DNA from: JANNVK01 sp031430435
Lineage (GTDB): Bacteria; Acidobacteriota; Blastocatellia; Pyrinomonadales; Pyrinomonadaceae
Length of the DNA stretch: 64,000 nucleotides
Reading direction: 5' to 3'
Assembly (NCBI GenBank): GCA_031430435.1
Contig: JANPBM010000037.1
Coordinates: forward strand, 23,794 to 87,793
Translations under genes and position numbers: made by a program
The notes under the pieces: generated by a model
Databases searched by the model: none
The model's input: the letters and a program-made list of their open reading frames with translations, nothing else
Told to the model about the DNA's origin: nothing
In this document: positions 34,402 through 44,091 of the stretch, one piece after another
Numbering within the stretch: the stretch's first letter is position 1
Layout: each line of letters starts with the position of its first letter

Positions 34402-35097
34402 ATGAAAATCAACTTATTTTTCAAATTATCGTTTTCGATAATTATTATTGTCGTTGTCGGATTAAACTCTTCGGCTCAATCGACGAATACGGATACGGTT
34501 GCGAAAGGTTCGGTTTATCTTGAAGCAAATCTTTGGACAGGTATTCAAAGTCATCGCAACGGCGGTCAGCAAATTTACGGCGGCAGAATCGGTTACGGAC
34601 TCAAAGACAGACTTGAAATCGGCATAAACGGTTCGGGCAGCAATCCGCTCGACACCGAATATCCGATTGAAATTCAACCTAATATAAAGTGGAAATTCTA
34701 TCAAAGTAAAAATGAAAAAGTTGAAGTTTCAGCCGGATCGATTGCCTATATTCCGTTTGCCAAACGTCGCGGAACAGATACTTTTGTGATGGCGTATGCC
34801 AACGCAAGCAAAAAATTAAAATACGAAACTCGTTTCACCGCAGGAGTTTACGCCTTGTTTGACCGCGACAAAGATTTCGGTTCAAACAAAGGAATAAATT
34901 TGACGGTTGAAAAAAATTTGACGAAAAAGGCAAATTTATCGGTTCAGTGGACAAGCGGGAAAAATCGTTTCGGCTATTTAACCGGCGGAATCGGTTATCA
35001 AATCGGTGAAAAAAACTCGCTTTTCATCGGTTACAGCATCGGGAATTACGATTATGACAACCACAGCCCGATTATCTCGTTCAGTCGCGCATTTTAA
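34402..35097 (+). CDS. Outer-membrane beta-barrel candidate
   Basis: A 231-residue protein with a signal peptide (MKINLFFKLSFSIIIIVVVGLNSSAQ) and a mature region of alternating amphipathic strands, several ending in aromatic residues. The last strand ends with Phe (ISFSRAF), the usual C-terminal signature for outer-membrane insertion. About ten strands fit a small barrel. No ligand motif is visible. It precedes the histidine kinase by 56 bp on the same strand, so a joint transcript is possible though no functional link is evident. Confidence 0.7.
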   Translation: MKINLFFKLSFSIIIIVVVGLNSSAQSTNTDTVAKGSVYLEANLWTGIQSHRNGGQQIYGGRIGYGLKDRLEIGINGSGSNPLDTEYPIEIQPNIKWKFYQSKNEKVEVSAGSIAYIPFAKRRGTDTFVMAYANASKKLKYETRFTAGVYALFDRDKDFGSNKGINLTVEKNLTKKANLSVQWTSGKNRFGYLTGGIGYQIGEKNSLFIGYSIGNYDYDNHSPIISFSRAF

Positions 35098-35153
35098 GCA
35101 TTACTCTGAATTACTCAATTACAAAAACTCGGCTTATCTGCCGAAGTTAGTTT

Positions 35154-37412
35154 ATGACACCTGAAACCGCCTTAGAAAATTCGATTAAATCAACCTTGTT
35201 TCGCAAGCCGTTTATCGCCGGTTTTGCGAGTTGGACGGCGGCTGTTTTCACGTTTCTGACTTTACTGTTTTTAATCTATTATTTTTTCGAGCTTGGCGAC
35301 AAAGAAAATTTGAATTTAATTTGCGATTTGTCGCAATCGGCAAGTTCGATCACCGCATTTATCACCGCGTGGCACATCAGCCGCAATAAAACGCTCGACG
35401 ACGAATCAAAAAAAGCGTGGCAACGACTGGCGTTCGCGTTTTTTTCGTTTGCTTGCGGACAGTTTGTTTGGTTTTACTTGAACTCCATTGTCGGCGAACC
35501 GCCTTTTCCGTCAACCGCCGATATTGGGTATATCGGTTATTATCCGTTGATGTTATGGGCTTTGCGATCATTCCCGACGGCTCCGCAAACAACCGTGGAT
35601 AAAAGAAAATTTTGGCTCGATGCTTCAATCGTGATGGTCAGCGGTTTTACGGTGGTGTGGCATTTTGTCATTGCCCCGACGATTGCCGCCGGAGAAGAAC
35701 CTTTAAAAATCGGCTTGAATCTGATTTATGTCATCGGTGATTTGGTTTTACTGCTCGGAATTGTCACTATTTTGCTCAAACAACCGAAAGAAGTCAGCCG
35801 GCGAGCTTTGTATGCAATTATTACGGGTTTAATCTGTGTCGCGGTTGCCGACATCGGATTTGCTTATTTTACGTTGCAAAACATCACGCCGACCGGGACT
35901 TGGAGTTATGCTTTTTTTACGCTGACCAGTTATTTTATGATTTTGGCGGCATATTTTCAGCGTCAATCCATCGCTAAACTTTTGTCCGCCGAAACTTCCG
36001 CTACTTTTCAAACCGCAAAATTCAGTTGGTTGCCGTATTTGGCGGTCGCGATCGGTTTCGGAATGTTGCTGATTGTTTCGCAACCGTATTGGAACGAACC
36101 CGTCGGAGCGTTTATTTTCGCTACTTTTATTATTTCGGGTTTGGTCGTGTTGCGACAAATTACTTCGGTTGAGGAAAATTTACGCTTGGTTGCCGAACAA
36201 TCCGCCCGAAAAAGTGAAGTGGATTTACGGTCAATGCTCGAAAACTCTTCGGATATTACGACAATCTTTGACGAGCAAGGGAATTTTCAATATCTCAGCC
36301 CGGCAATTGAAAAAGCATTCGGTTATGTTAATGCCGAACTGGTCGGAACAAATATTTATAAATTGGTTCACCCCGACGACAAAGCGATGATGATTAAAAA
36401 ATATCTTGATAACGCGGGGAATTACAGCGTTCATATCAATTTGGAATATCGCTTCAGACATTCGGACGGAACGTGGCGTGATTTGGACGGCATCGGACAG
36501 CTTTTATATGATGCCGAGTCAAAAACGAATCGGGTTTTGATAAACGCGCGAGATGTTACAAACAAAAAAGCAGACGATTTACGATTGCGTGAATATACCA
36601 AAAAACTGCAATCGAGTAACCGCGAGTTACAAGATTTTGCCTTTGTTGCCTCGCACGATTTGCAAGAACCGCTTAGAAAAGTGCAGGCTTTCGGCGACCG
36701 TTTAGCCGATAAATTCGGCGATAGTTTGGGCGAAACCGGACTCGATTATTTGAGTCGAATGCAAAGCGCTTCACGTCGAATGCAAATTCTGATTACAGAT
36801 TTGCTGACTTTTTCGCGTGTTACCACTCAGGCTAAACCGTTTTCCGACTTTGATTTAAATACAATTTTGAAAGATGTCGTCTCAGATTTAGAAGTAAAAA
36901 TCGAGGAAACCGAGGCTCGAATAATTATCGAAGATTTACCGCATTTTGAAATGGACAAAACGCAAATGCGACAGTTGTTTCAAAATTTAATCGGAAACGG
37001 GTTAAAGTTTTCAAAGCCGAATACTCCGCCGCTGATTAAAATTCGGAGTCAAATCAATCACGCTCGCGACAATGTTTTCAAACAAATTGTTTTCGATGAC
37101 GACGGAAATACAGAGTCCGAAGTTCCGGCGGGTTATTGCCGAATTTATGTCGAAGATAACGGAATCGGTTTCGACGAAAAATATCTTGACCGCATTTTTA
37201 CGGTTTTTCAACGCTTACACGGACGAACAAAATACGAAGGTTCGGGTGTCGGATTAGCCGTTTGCCGAAAAATAGTCGAACGCCACAACGGACATTTAAC
37301 CGCCGCCAGCAAACCCGACAACGGCGCCACATTTATAATCACTCTACCCTTAACCCAAACCGCGCAAGGAGAAAATAATGAATCCGAGATTGATAACCAT
37401 CTTGTTGGCTGA
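35154..37412 (+). CDS. Multi-membrane PAS histidine kinase
   Basis: A 752-residue sensor kinase. Residues about 20-330 hold roughly eight to ten membrane helices (an integral sensor region without a named family). A PAS domain follows near 355-480 (DITTIFDEQGNFQYLSPAIEKAFGY; DGTWRDLDGIGQLL). A coiled linker leads to a HisKA domain with the phospho-His in the phytochrome-type SHDLQEPLRKVQAF near 500. The HATPase has N box QNLIGNGLKFSKP, G boxes DNGIGFDEKY and GSGVGLAVCRKIVERHNG, near 610-745. It autophosphorylates and donates to a receiver. The C-terminal 35 bp overlap the adjacent Rcp1-like receiver gene, its probable partner. Confidence 0.92.
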   Translation: MTPETALENSIKSTLFRKPFIAGFASWTAAVFTFLTLLFLIYYFFELGDKENLNLICDLSQSASSITAFITAWHISRNKTLDDESKKAWQRLAFAFFSFACGQFVWFYLNSIVGEPPFPSTADIGYIGYYPLMLWALRSFPTAPQTTVDKRKFWLDASIVMVSGFTVVWHFVIAPTIAAGEEPLKIGLNLIYVIGDLVLLLGIVTILLKQPKEVSRRALYAIITGLICVAVADIGFAYFTLQNITPTGTWSYAFFTLTSYFMILAAYFQRQSIAKLLSAETSATFQTAKFSWLPYLAVAIGFGMLLIVSQPYWNEPVGAFIFATFIISGLVVLRQITSVEENLRLVAEQSARKSEVDLRSMLENSSDITTIFDEQGNFQYLSPAIEKAFGYVNAELVGTNIYKLVHPDDKAMMIKKYLDNAGNYSVHINLEYRFRHSDGTWRDLDGIGQLLYDAESKTNRVLINARDVTNKKADDLRLREYTKKLQSSNRELQDFAFVASHDLQEPLRKVQAFGDRLADKFGDSLGETGLDYLSRMQSASRRMQILITDLLTFSRVTTQAKPFSDFDLNTILKDVVSDLEVKIEETEARIIIEDLPHFEMDKTQMRQLFQNLIGNGLKFSKPNTPPLIKIRSQINHARDNVFKQIVFDDDGNTESEVPAGYCRIYVEDNGIGFDEKYLDRIFTVFQRLHGRTKYEGSGVGLAVCRKIVERHNGHLTAASKPDNGATFIITLPLTQTAQGENNESEIDNHLVG

Positions 37413-37815
37413 CGATGATGCCGACGACCGTTTGATGGCAAAAGAAGCATTGGAAGAAAGCCGTTTGAACAATCCGCTGGATATGGTTGAGGACGGCGAG
37501 CAACTGCTCGATTACCTCAGACGAGTCGGCAATTTTACGCATTTAACCGATAAGCCTTTGCCGGGCTTGATTTTGCTTGATTTAAATATGCCGCGAATGG
37601 ACGGACGCGAAGCCTTGAAGGAAATAAAGTCCGATTCGGAGTTATGTCGCATTCCGATTATTATTTTAACGACCTCAAAAGCCGAAGAAGATGTTTTCCG
37701 CACCTATAATCTCGGCGTAAATTCGTTTATTACCAAACCCGTCAGTTTTAATTCTTTGGTCGATTTGATGAAAACCATCGGTAAATACTGGTTTGAAATT
37801 GTTACGTTGCCGTAA
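37378..37815 (+). CDS. Rcp1-like single-domain response regulator
   Basis: A 145-residue receiver. Acidic triad LADDDADD near 10-16, phospho-acceptor Asp in LILLDLNMPRMDG near 60, Thr in IILTTSKAEEDV near 88, and Lys in SFITKPVSF near 115. The sequence type (insertion of polar residues before the DLNMPRMDG strand) is that of cyanobacterial Rcp1, which pairs with phytochrome-like kinases. AAGGAG precedes the start by six bases inside the kinase gene. There is no output domain, so it may pass phosphate on or bind the following signalling protein. Confidence 0.93.
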   Translation: MNPRLITILLADDDADDRLMAKEALEESRLNNPLDMVEDGEQLLDYLRRVGNFTHLTDKPLPGLILLDLNMPRMDGREALKEIKSDSELCRIPIIILTTSKAEEDVFRTYNLGVNSFITKPVSFNSLVDLMKTIGKYWFEIVTLP

Positions 37816-37828
37816 AACAAGGGGAAAT

Positions 37829-39976
37829 ATGATTGATACCGGAGTTCGCGTCTTGTTGGTCGATGACGACGAGGACGATTACATACTGACAAAAGATTAT
37901 TTTCGTGAAATCACGGGCGGGCTGTACCGTTTGGATTGGGTTTCCGATTATTCAACCGCGTTGGAAACTGCCAAAAGCGGAAATTACGACCTTCATTTAG
38001 TTGATTATCAACTTGGCGGCGGCGGAAAAACCGGTTTGGATTTGATTCGTGAATTGAACGCCGAAAATGTGCTTACGCCGTCGATTATTTTGACCGGACA
38101 AAATACCAAAGAACGCGATTATGAAGCGATGATGGTCGGTGTTTACGATTATTTGCTCAAATCGGAAGTCGATGCCGCCACGCTTGAGCGAGCAATGCGT
38201 TACGCCCTTAAGCGAAGTTCGACCGAAAAAGCCTTGCGTGAATCGGAATCGAGATTTCGTTCGGTGGTGCAAAACTTGTCCGACGTGATTACGATTTTAG
38301 ATGCCGATTACAGAATAACTTATACCAGTCCGTCGGCAAAATGTTTGTTTGAATATGATAAAGAAAAAGTGTTCGGCAATCAATTAACCGATTTTTGTCA
38401 TCCCGAAGACCAATCGAACCTTTTGCAGTTTTTACTTGAAATTGACGAAAAACACGAGCTTTCATCGGTCGAATGGCGAGTTAAACAGACCGAAAATGAT
38501 TGGCATTACGTTGAAAGCGTCGGAATAAATTTGCTTGCCGATGCAAATGTCGGCGGAATTGTCATCACCACGCGTAACATTAACGAACGCAAAATTTTGG
38601 AATCCAAATTGACGCACCAAGCCTTTCACGATTCGCTGACAGGTTTGGCGAATCGCGTTTTATTTCGCGACCGCGTCGAACACGCTTTGTTGCGCGCCAA
38701 ACGACAAAAACTTTCGATTGCCGTGCTGTTTTTGGATTTAGATAATTTCAAAAACATCAACGACACTCTCGGACACGCGGTCGGCGACGAATTATTGACG
38801 GTCATTGCCGAAAGTTTGGAAAACAGTGTGCGTGAAATCGATACGGTTGCCCGACTCGGCGGCGATGAATTTGCGATTTTGTTGGAAGAATCTGTCCAAC
38901 CTTTGGATTCGGTTACGGTTGCCAAACGTATTTTAGAAAAAGTACAACGTGTTTTTACGCTCCAAGATAAAGATGTGCCGGTTGGTTTAAGCATCGGAAT
39001 TGCGGTCAGCGATCAGAGTTTGGAAAGCGCCGATGACCTTTTACGCAATGCCGATGTGGCGATGTATATTGCCAAAGAACGCGGAAAAGGTCAGTACGCG
39101 ATGTTTGAAACCGAACTGCACAATATATTTTTATCGCAGATAGAACTTGAAGCAGATTTGCGGAAAGCGATTGATAACCAAGAATTCAGGTTGCTTTTTC
39201 AACCGTTGGTCAACCTTGAAACTTCACAAATTCTCGGAGTCGAAGCTCTCATCAGATGGCATCATCCGACTCGCGGAGTAATTGCTCCGCCGGCATTTAT
39301 TCCGCTTTCCGAATCAACCGGTTTGATTATTCCGATCGGGCGGTGGGTATTGGAACAAGCCTGTCGGCAACTGGCTAAAATATCGGCGCGAGACAAAGAA
39401 TTGAGTGTTACGGTCAACATTTCGGGTAAACAACTGCAATATGCCGGTTTTGTCGATGAAACAATCGAGATTATCAAAAATTCGGGAGTAAATCCGTATC
39501 ACATTATTTTGGAGATAACCGAAAGCCAGATGATTCAAAATATGCAAACGACCCACAAACGATTGTGCCAACTGAAAGCATTCGGAGTTCGGCTTGCTCT
39601 GGACGATTTCGGAACGGGTTATTCATCGCTGAATTGTTTGCATCAATTTCCGATCGACATTTTGAAAATAGATAAATCTTTTGTTGACGGAATCAGCGAC
39701 GGAACCGAAACAGCGGCAGTTGCCAAAACAATTATTGCCCTGAGCGATGCCTTGAAATTGAAAACAATCGCCGAAGGAATCGAAAAACCCGAACAAGTTC
39801 AAACGTTACTCGATTTCGGCTGTAAATTCGGGCAGGGTTTTTATTTTGCCAAACCGATCGACGAATTTCGGTTAGAAGAAATGTTGCAACGAAATCACGC
39901 CAAATTTGCCGACCACACACAAAACCCGACAATGTTTATCCAACCGCACATTGAAACCGATTCATATTCAAATTAA
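37829..39976 (+). CDS. REC-PAS-GGDEF-EAL cyclic-di-GMP enzyme
   Basis: From ATG 37829 (ribosome site AAGGGGAAAT), 715 residues. The receiver is at 1-125 (LLVDDDEDDY; phospho-Asp in LVDYQLGGGG). PAS is at about 150-260. GGDEF is at about 270-440, with RLGGDEFAILLE, so the synthase site looks active; FKNINDTLGH also fits. EAL is at about 450-700, with VEALIRWHHPTRG, NISGKQLQ, DDFGTGYSSL and DFGCKFGQGFYFAKP, including the metal-binding acidic residues. Both halves look catalytically intact, so it could make or break cyclic-di-GMP depending on phosphorylation. It lies 13 bp after the Rcp1-like gene and completes a three-gene signalling operon. Confidence 0.93.
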   Translation: MIDTGVRVLLVDDDEDDYILTKDYFREITGGLYRLDWVSDYSTALETAKSGNYDLHLVDYQLGGGGKTGLDLIRELNAENVLTPSIILTGQNTKERDYEAMMVGVYDYLLKSEVDAATLERAMRYALKRSSTEKALRESESRFRSVVQNLSDVITILDADYRITYTSPSAKCLFEYDKEKVFGNQLTDFCHPEDQSNLLQFLLEIDEKHELSSVEWRVKQTENDWHYVESVGINLLADANVGGIVITTRNINERKILESKLTHQAFHDSLTGLANRVLFRDRVEHALLRAKRQKLSIAVLFLDLDNFKNINDTLGHAVGDELLTVIAESLENSVREIDTVARLGGDEFAILLEESVQPLDSVTVAKRILEKVQRVFTLQDKDVPVGLSIGIAVSDQSLESADDLLRNADVAMYIAKERGKGQYAMFETELHNIFLSQIELEADLRKAIDNQEFRLLFQPLVNLETSQILGVEALIRWHHPTRGVIAPPAFIPLSESTGLIIPIGRWVLEQACRQLAKISARDKELSVTVNISGKQLQYAGFVDETIEIIKNSGVNPYHIILEITESQMIQNMQTTHKRLCQLKAFGVRLALDDFGTGYSSLNCLHQFPIDILKIDKSFVDGISDGTETAAVAKTIIALSDALKLKTIAEGIEKPEQVQTLLDFGCKFGQGFYFAKPIDEFRLEEMLQRNHAKFADHTQNPTMFIQPHIETDSYSN

Positions 39977-40159
39977 CAGTTTTATCTTTTTCGGCGGAAC
40001 AGTTACAGCAATCTTTCGGCGGTTTATTGACATAATTCTGCTGACTGCGGCAACAGTTCGACGGTTTGCTTAATTGTTTATCGATTTCGTCCGAAAAGTT
40101 TTATGCGGCTGATATTTTTGTCGGAGATTTGAGATTCTTCGACCGTGTCCGCCGTTTCG

Positions 40160-40753
40160 TTAAACTTTGGCAAAGGTTAAACCGCTTTGTCCTTGATATT
40201 TACCGCCGCGATCTTCGTATGAAACGGCGCAATCTTCGTCTGATTCAAAGAACAGAATTTGCCCGATGCCTTCATTCACATAAACGCGCAACGGCAGGTT
40301 TGCCAAATTTCCGATTTCCACCACCAATCTGCCTGTCCAACCTGCTTCGAGCGGCGTTGTGTTTACCAACAATCCCGCGCGGGCATAGGTTGATTTGCCG
40401 AGTGCGATACCCGTTACATTTCGCGGCATTTTGAAAGTTTCAACCGTTACGCCCAATCCGTAATGATGCGGCGGAAGCAGATAATACTTCGAGCCGTCTT
40501 CGGCGATGCGCAACGGCGGTTCGATTAAAGAACTTTCCGCGTCGAAATGTTTCGGGTCGATTTCCGTTCCGCGAATCGATGAAAATACCCGAAAGCCGTC
40601 GTCCGCCAACCGCATATCGTAGCCGTAGCTCGACGCGCCCGCAGAAATTATCCGACTTCCGTTCACTTCGCGGACAAGCTCGGAAAGAAAAGGTTCAATC
40701 ATTTTATTCGACTCGGCTTGCCGGCGAATCCACGCATCAGATTTTATTGACAT
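40160..40753 (-). CDS. dcd: dCTP deaminase
   Basis: A 197-residue trimeric enzyme deaminating dCTP to dUTP in thymidylate synthesis. The dUTPase-like fold shows the nucleotide-binding GKSTYARAGLLVNTTPLEAGW near 130-150, with the catalytic Glu in PLEAGWTGRLVVEIGN, and the closing motif SYEDRGGKYQGQSGL. Length is typical of the monofunctional dCTP deaminase. It stands alone between the signalling operon and the DUF4097 genes. Confidence 0.95.
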   Translation of the reverse strand: MSIKSDAWIRRQAESNKMIEPFLSELVREVNGSRIISAGASSYGYDMRLADDGFRVFSSIRGTEIDPKHFDAESSLIEPPLRIAEDGSKYYLLPPHHYGLGVTVETFKMPRNVTGIALGKSTYARAGLLVNTTPLEAGWTGRLVVEIGNLANLPLRVYVNEGIGQILFFESDEDCAVSYEDRGGKYQGQSGLTFAKV

Positions 40754-40909
40754 AGTTGTTTTTAAAGTGAAAAATTAAGACTGCTTTTTGTACTGATTTA
40801 TGTTGATTAGTCTAAAATTTAACGCGAGAAATGTAAAACCGGTCTTTCAAGAAAATCTGTGAAGAAAAAATCGCTTGTAACACTGTTGCTCTCTCTGATT
40901 CTCAGTTTT

Positions 40910-41728
40910 TTACTTGATGTTTATCAAGCCGTCGCCGACCGTAAAAGTAAATAAAGCACCGCCGTTTCCCGCTTTCGCGTTGATTAATTTGTCCGAAAAA
41001 CTTGTTCGGTCGCGTGCTTTCAGTTGCGTGTAAAGGTTTTCTATTTTGCCGGTTTTCAAGATCGACGCATCAATTTGGGCGTTCAGATTTTCGGGCAGTT
41101 GAACGTTTATCGCCCCGGTTGCCAGTTGAATATCGAGGTGTCTGCCGCGCCAACTGCGGTTTATAATTTTTACGTTCACGTTGCCCGCACCGAAAACCGC
41201 GTTGATGGTACCGCCGATTAAATTTAACTCGGCATTTGTTTCCAACGACTTGAGCTGCATCGCGCCTTCAACGCCCGAAATCTTCAAATCACCGCGACCG
41301 CCGTTTATTTCCAAATCGCAAATCTGCGGAACTTTCACCCGATAATCGATTTTCCAAGGCAAATTCAACAAGCGTTTCGGAAACTTTTTGAACTTTTTTT
41401 TCATAAAATCTTTGTCGTGCATTCCGACCGTGATTATCTGAATATGATTAAAAGTATCATCGACGACAAAACCGTTGACGCTTGCCACTAACGCCAAATC
41501 AGCTTCATTTTCGGCTTGAACTTCAACTTCGGTCGTTATTTCAATCTCGTTTTTACTCCAGCCTTCAATCGTAATCGAACCTTGCGGCGCACCGTTTACA
41601 GTTAGAGTTCCGCCGACTCCAAACGTGGTTGTTTGGGTTTTAGACGTTGATTGTTTTAATAGTTTCGGTTGCGAAAACGCCGAAAAAGAAAGTACCAAGA
41701 CGCAGAAAATGGTCAGCTTTTTGTTCAT
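40910..41728 (-). CDS. Exported DUF4097-like beta-helix protein (first)
   Basis: A 272-residue protein with a signal peptide (MNKKLTIFCVLVLSFSAFSQ). The body is mostly short beta strands: TLTVNGAPQGSITIEGWSKNEIEI, then VNVKIINRSWRGRHLDIQLATGAINVQL. This matches the DUF4097/bactofilin-adjacent beta-solenoid proteins. Such proteins are cell-surface or periplasmic, of unknown function, and often follow an ECF sigma and anti-sigma pair. It is 45 bp after a paralogue on the same strand. Confidence 0.8.
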   Translation of the reverse strand: MNKKLTIFCVLVLSFSAFSQPKLLKQSTSKTQTTTFGVGGTLTVNGAPQGSITIEGWSKNEIEITTEVEVQAENEADLALVASVNGFVVDDTFNHIQIITVGMHDKDFMKKKFKKFPKRLLNLPWKIDYRVKVPQICDLEINGGRGDLKISGVEGAMQLKSLETNAELNLIGGTINAVFGAGNVNVKIINRSWRGRHLDIQLATGAINVQLPENLNAQIDASILKTGKIENLYTQLKARDRTSFSDKLINAKAGNGGALFTFTVGDGLINIK

Positions 41729-41773
41729 TTGGTTTCAAAACTCAGGTCCGAGATTATGAATAGAAGTGTAGTT

Positions 41774-42523
41774 TTATCGGGCAAGAAATGCAATTGTTCC
41801 GCGTTGATTTGTAACCGAAATCGTCGCGCTTCCATCACCGACACTGCCTGTTACCCGTTTGCCGTCGCTCAAAAAGCGAAAACCTGCGTTTGAAAGCGAG
41901 CCGAGCGAAATGTTGCGGGTCGATGGCGCAGTAGCAACCAATTTGAAATTTGATTGCGTCGGGACACGCAAATTGATGTTGCCTTTGGTTGACGAAAAGC
42001 GATAAACTCCGTTTGCTTTAATCACGCCGTCAAAGAAAATGTCGCCGATTATATTTTCCGCCGAAACCGAATTCGCGCTGATATTTGTCAACTCGATGTC
42101 GCCTTCGCTGGTGATATTTGCCCGCACAAGCCCGCCGCTGACGTTGCTCACCTTCAAATTTCCCATTCGCGTTTCAATATCGACCGATGACGAATACGGC
42201 ACTTTTATATTGAAATTAACATTGCCGACATCATTTCTGCCTTGATTGTCTTTGACCACGTTTATTAAAATTGTGCCGCTCGAATTTTGCGGGACAATGT
42301 TTGCCGCAGGTGCTTCTAAATAAGCGGAAATCTCGATTTTATCTTTGTTCCAACCTTCGACCGTAACTGTTCCCGAACGATTCGTCAGTTGCAAACGAAC
42401 GTTTTTTTGCGCCGTGTAAGTCGTTGAAAACTTTTTTTGCGCCGATGAGTTTGAGACGAAGACCGTGCCGAAAAATATCGACGCGGTAAAAATGAGAAGT
42501 AATTTTTTGAACATTGCGGTCAT
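41774..42523 (-). CDS. Exported DUF4097-like beta-helix protein (second)
   Basis: A 249-residue paralogue of the preceding entry with signal peptide (MTAMFKKLLLIFTASIFFG; ATG 42514 is an alternative start). The opening RLQLTNRSGTVTVEGWNKDKIEI corresponds to the paralogue's TVNGAPQGSITIEGWSKNEIEI. The rest repeats short strands, ending RVTGSVGDGSATISVTNQRG. Two copies imply a local duplication. Its start follows the anti-sigma gene by 2 bp, so it is co-transcribed with it. Confidence 0.8.
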   Translation of the reverse strand: MTAMFKKLLLIFTASIFFGTVFVSNSSAQKKFSTTYTAQKNVRLQLTNRSGTVTVEGWNKDKIEISAYLEAPAANIVPQNSSGTILINVVKDNQGRNDVGNVNFNIKVPYSSSVDIETRMGNLKVSNVSGGLVRANITSEGDIELTNISANSVSAENIIGDIFFDGVIKANGVYRFSSTKGNINLRVPTQSNFKLVATAPSTRNISLGSLSNAGFRFLSDGKRVTGSVGDGSATISVTNQRGTIAFLAR

Positions 42524-42525
42524 TT

Positions 42526-43275
42526 TTATAATTCTGAAAAACCTTTTAACAGCTCCATTTTTTCGTTCATTGCCGAATCGAGCATTTCGCTTGAAACTGT
42601 ATCTTGCGGATTTTCCTCTAAAATTCGAGTATATTCGTCAACCACTTGGTCGATTTCCTGCAAATTGCGGTCAAAGGCTTCGCGCAAGTGCGAGTTCCAT
42701 TGAGCTTTTCGTATTTCAACCCGATTGTTCCAATAATCAATCGCGGTTTGTTGTTCGACAAGTCTTTTTTCACGAGTTTCACGCGGCGTTTCAATCACGC
42801 CGATTCTGCCTAAAACTCTTTCAAACAAAGTCGGCGACATAGCTTCGTCTGCCGTAAATTCGTTCGTTGCCGAATAGTTTCGGACTCCGACGATTGTCAA
42901 CAAAGAACTGAGTAACGCGATGCCGAGAACGGCGGAAACCGTTTGCGTAAATGAAAGTTGCCAAGTTCTGTCCCAAAGTTTTTCCAACCACGTTCGGTTT
43001 GCCTTTTTTATCTCTAATTCTTTGGCGATTTCGGGTTTAACTTCGTTTTCGATTTCATTTTGAATTCTGCACCACAAGGCTTGCAAATTCGGTTCGGAAA
43101 CTTCGGAAACAACTTCTCTTTTATCGCAAAAACTTAAAATCGATGAAAAGTCCAAGTGAAGTTCGGCACATTCAACACACATTCCCAAATGAGTTTGCAC
43201 GTCTGCCGCCTCAACCGCGTTTAATTCGCCGTCGATATATTCACTTAATAATTCTTGACAATTTTCACATTTCAT
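42526..43275 (-). CDS. Membrane anti-sigma factor with zinc finger (zf-HC2)
   Basis: From ATG 43275 (a GTG lies one codon before), 249 residues. The N-terminal zinc-finger anti-sigma domain has the H-x3-C-x2-C pattern (QTHLGMCVECAELH) near 29-40, preceded by CENCQELLSEYIDGEL. A single membrane helix lies near 110-132 (FTQTVSAVLGIALLSSLLTIVG). The C-terminal 120 residues would be periplasmic. It should hold the ECF sigma factor at the membrane until released by an envelope signal. It lies 42 bp after the sigma gene. Confidence 0.88.
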   Translation of the reverse strand: MKCENCQELLSEYIDGELNAVEAADVQTHLGMCVECAELHLDFSSILSFCDKREVVSEVSEPNLQALWCRIQNEIENEVKPEIAKELEIKKANRTWLEKLWDRTWQLSFTQTVSAVLGIALLSSLLTIVGVRNYSATNEFTADEAMSPTLFERVLGRIGVIETPRETREKRLVEQQTAIDYWNNRVEIRKAQWNSHLREAFDRNLQEIDQVVDEYTRILEENPQDTVSSEMLDSAMNEKMELLKGFSEL

Positions 43276-43317
43276 CACAAGTTTTCCGCATCAAGTCCGT
43301 TTATAAGATTGTCTGAA

Positions 43318-43995
43318 TCAACTTTTGGTTGCCTGTCGAACTGAATTTATTATGTTTTCTTTTTTGAGAAGTTTTCGCATCTTCAAACGAGCTTTGTGTA
43401 ATTGAGATTTGGAAGTTCCGACTGAAACACCGATTTTCCGAGAAATTTCTTCGTGGTCAAAGCCTTCAATATCGTGCAGAATAAAAATTGTTTTGTAACC
43501 TGCGGGAAGTTGTTCAACGGCGTTGTCGATGTCAATCCGGTCAAGCAGCGGACTTTTTTGGCTTGATTCGGCTTGTATAATAATTGGTTCGGGCATCTCG
43601 CCGTCTTCGGTCGTGCGTTCGTTTTTGAAACTTCGACGGCGAAAGTGCATCAAAACTTGATTGACCGTCAACCGATGAAGCCACGTCGAAAACGCTGATT
43701 CACCCCGAAAACTTCCCGCTTTCCGATAAATTTGAATATAAACTTCTTGGGTTAAGTCTTCGGCTTCCGACGGGTTTTGCGTCATTCGCAGACAAATACT
43801 GTATGTCCGTCGATGATGGCGTTGATAAATTTCTTCAAACGCGGTGATATTTCCCGATGCAACCAATTTTGTCAATTCGACATCAGAAACACCGTCAACC
43901 GATTCTTCTTGAAACGGCGCCACGAAATTCGGCAACACCAAGTTTTCTTCGGCTTGAAAAACGATCTCATCGTTAATACCGGAAGTTAAGTCCAT
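43318..43995 (-). CDS. ECF-family RNA polymerase sigma factor
   Basis: A 225-residue sigma-70 family factor of extracytoplasmic type. Region 2 is near 40-115 with AFEEIYQRHHRRTYSICLRMTQNPSEAEDLTQEVY and FSTWLHRLTVNQ. Region 4 is near 155-215 with VEQLPAGYKTIFILHDIEGFDHEEIS, GVSVGTSKSQLHKARLKMRKLL. No region 3. An unusual acidic extension of about 35 residues precedes region 2. It is the head of a four-gene operon with the anti-sigma factor and two DUF4097 genes, which are presumably its own targets. Confidence 0.92.
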   Translation of the reverse strand: MDLTSGINDEIVFQAEENLVLPNFVAPFQEESVDGVSDVELTKLVASGNITAFEEIYQRHHRRTYSICLRMTQNPSEAEDLTQEVYIQIYRKAGSFRGESAFSTWLHRLTVNQVLMHFRRRSFKNERTTEDGEMPEPIIIQAESSQKSPLLDRIDIDNAVEQLPAGYKTIFILHDIEGFDHEEISRKIGVSVGTSKSQLHKARLKMRKLLKKENIINSVRQATKS

Positions 43996-44091
43996 ATCAG
44001 CTCCTAAAAATTTGCTTCGTTTTCGATAAATGTAAAGTTATCCGTTAGTGTGATGCGCCGAGAATAACATTCGGTTGCCTGACGTAAAAAA

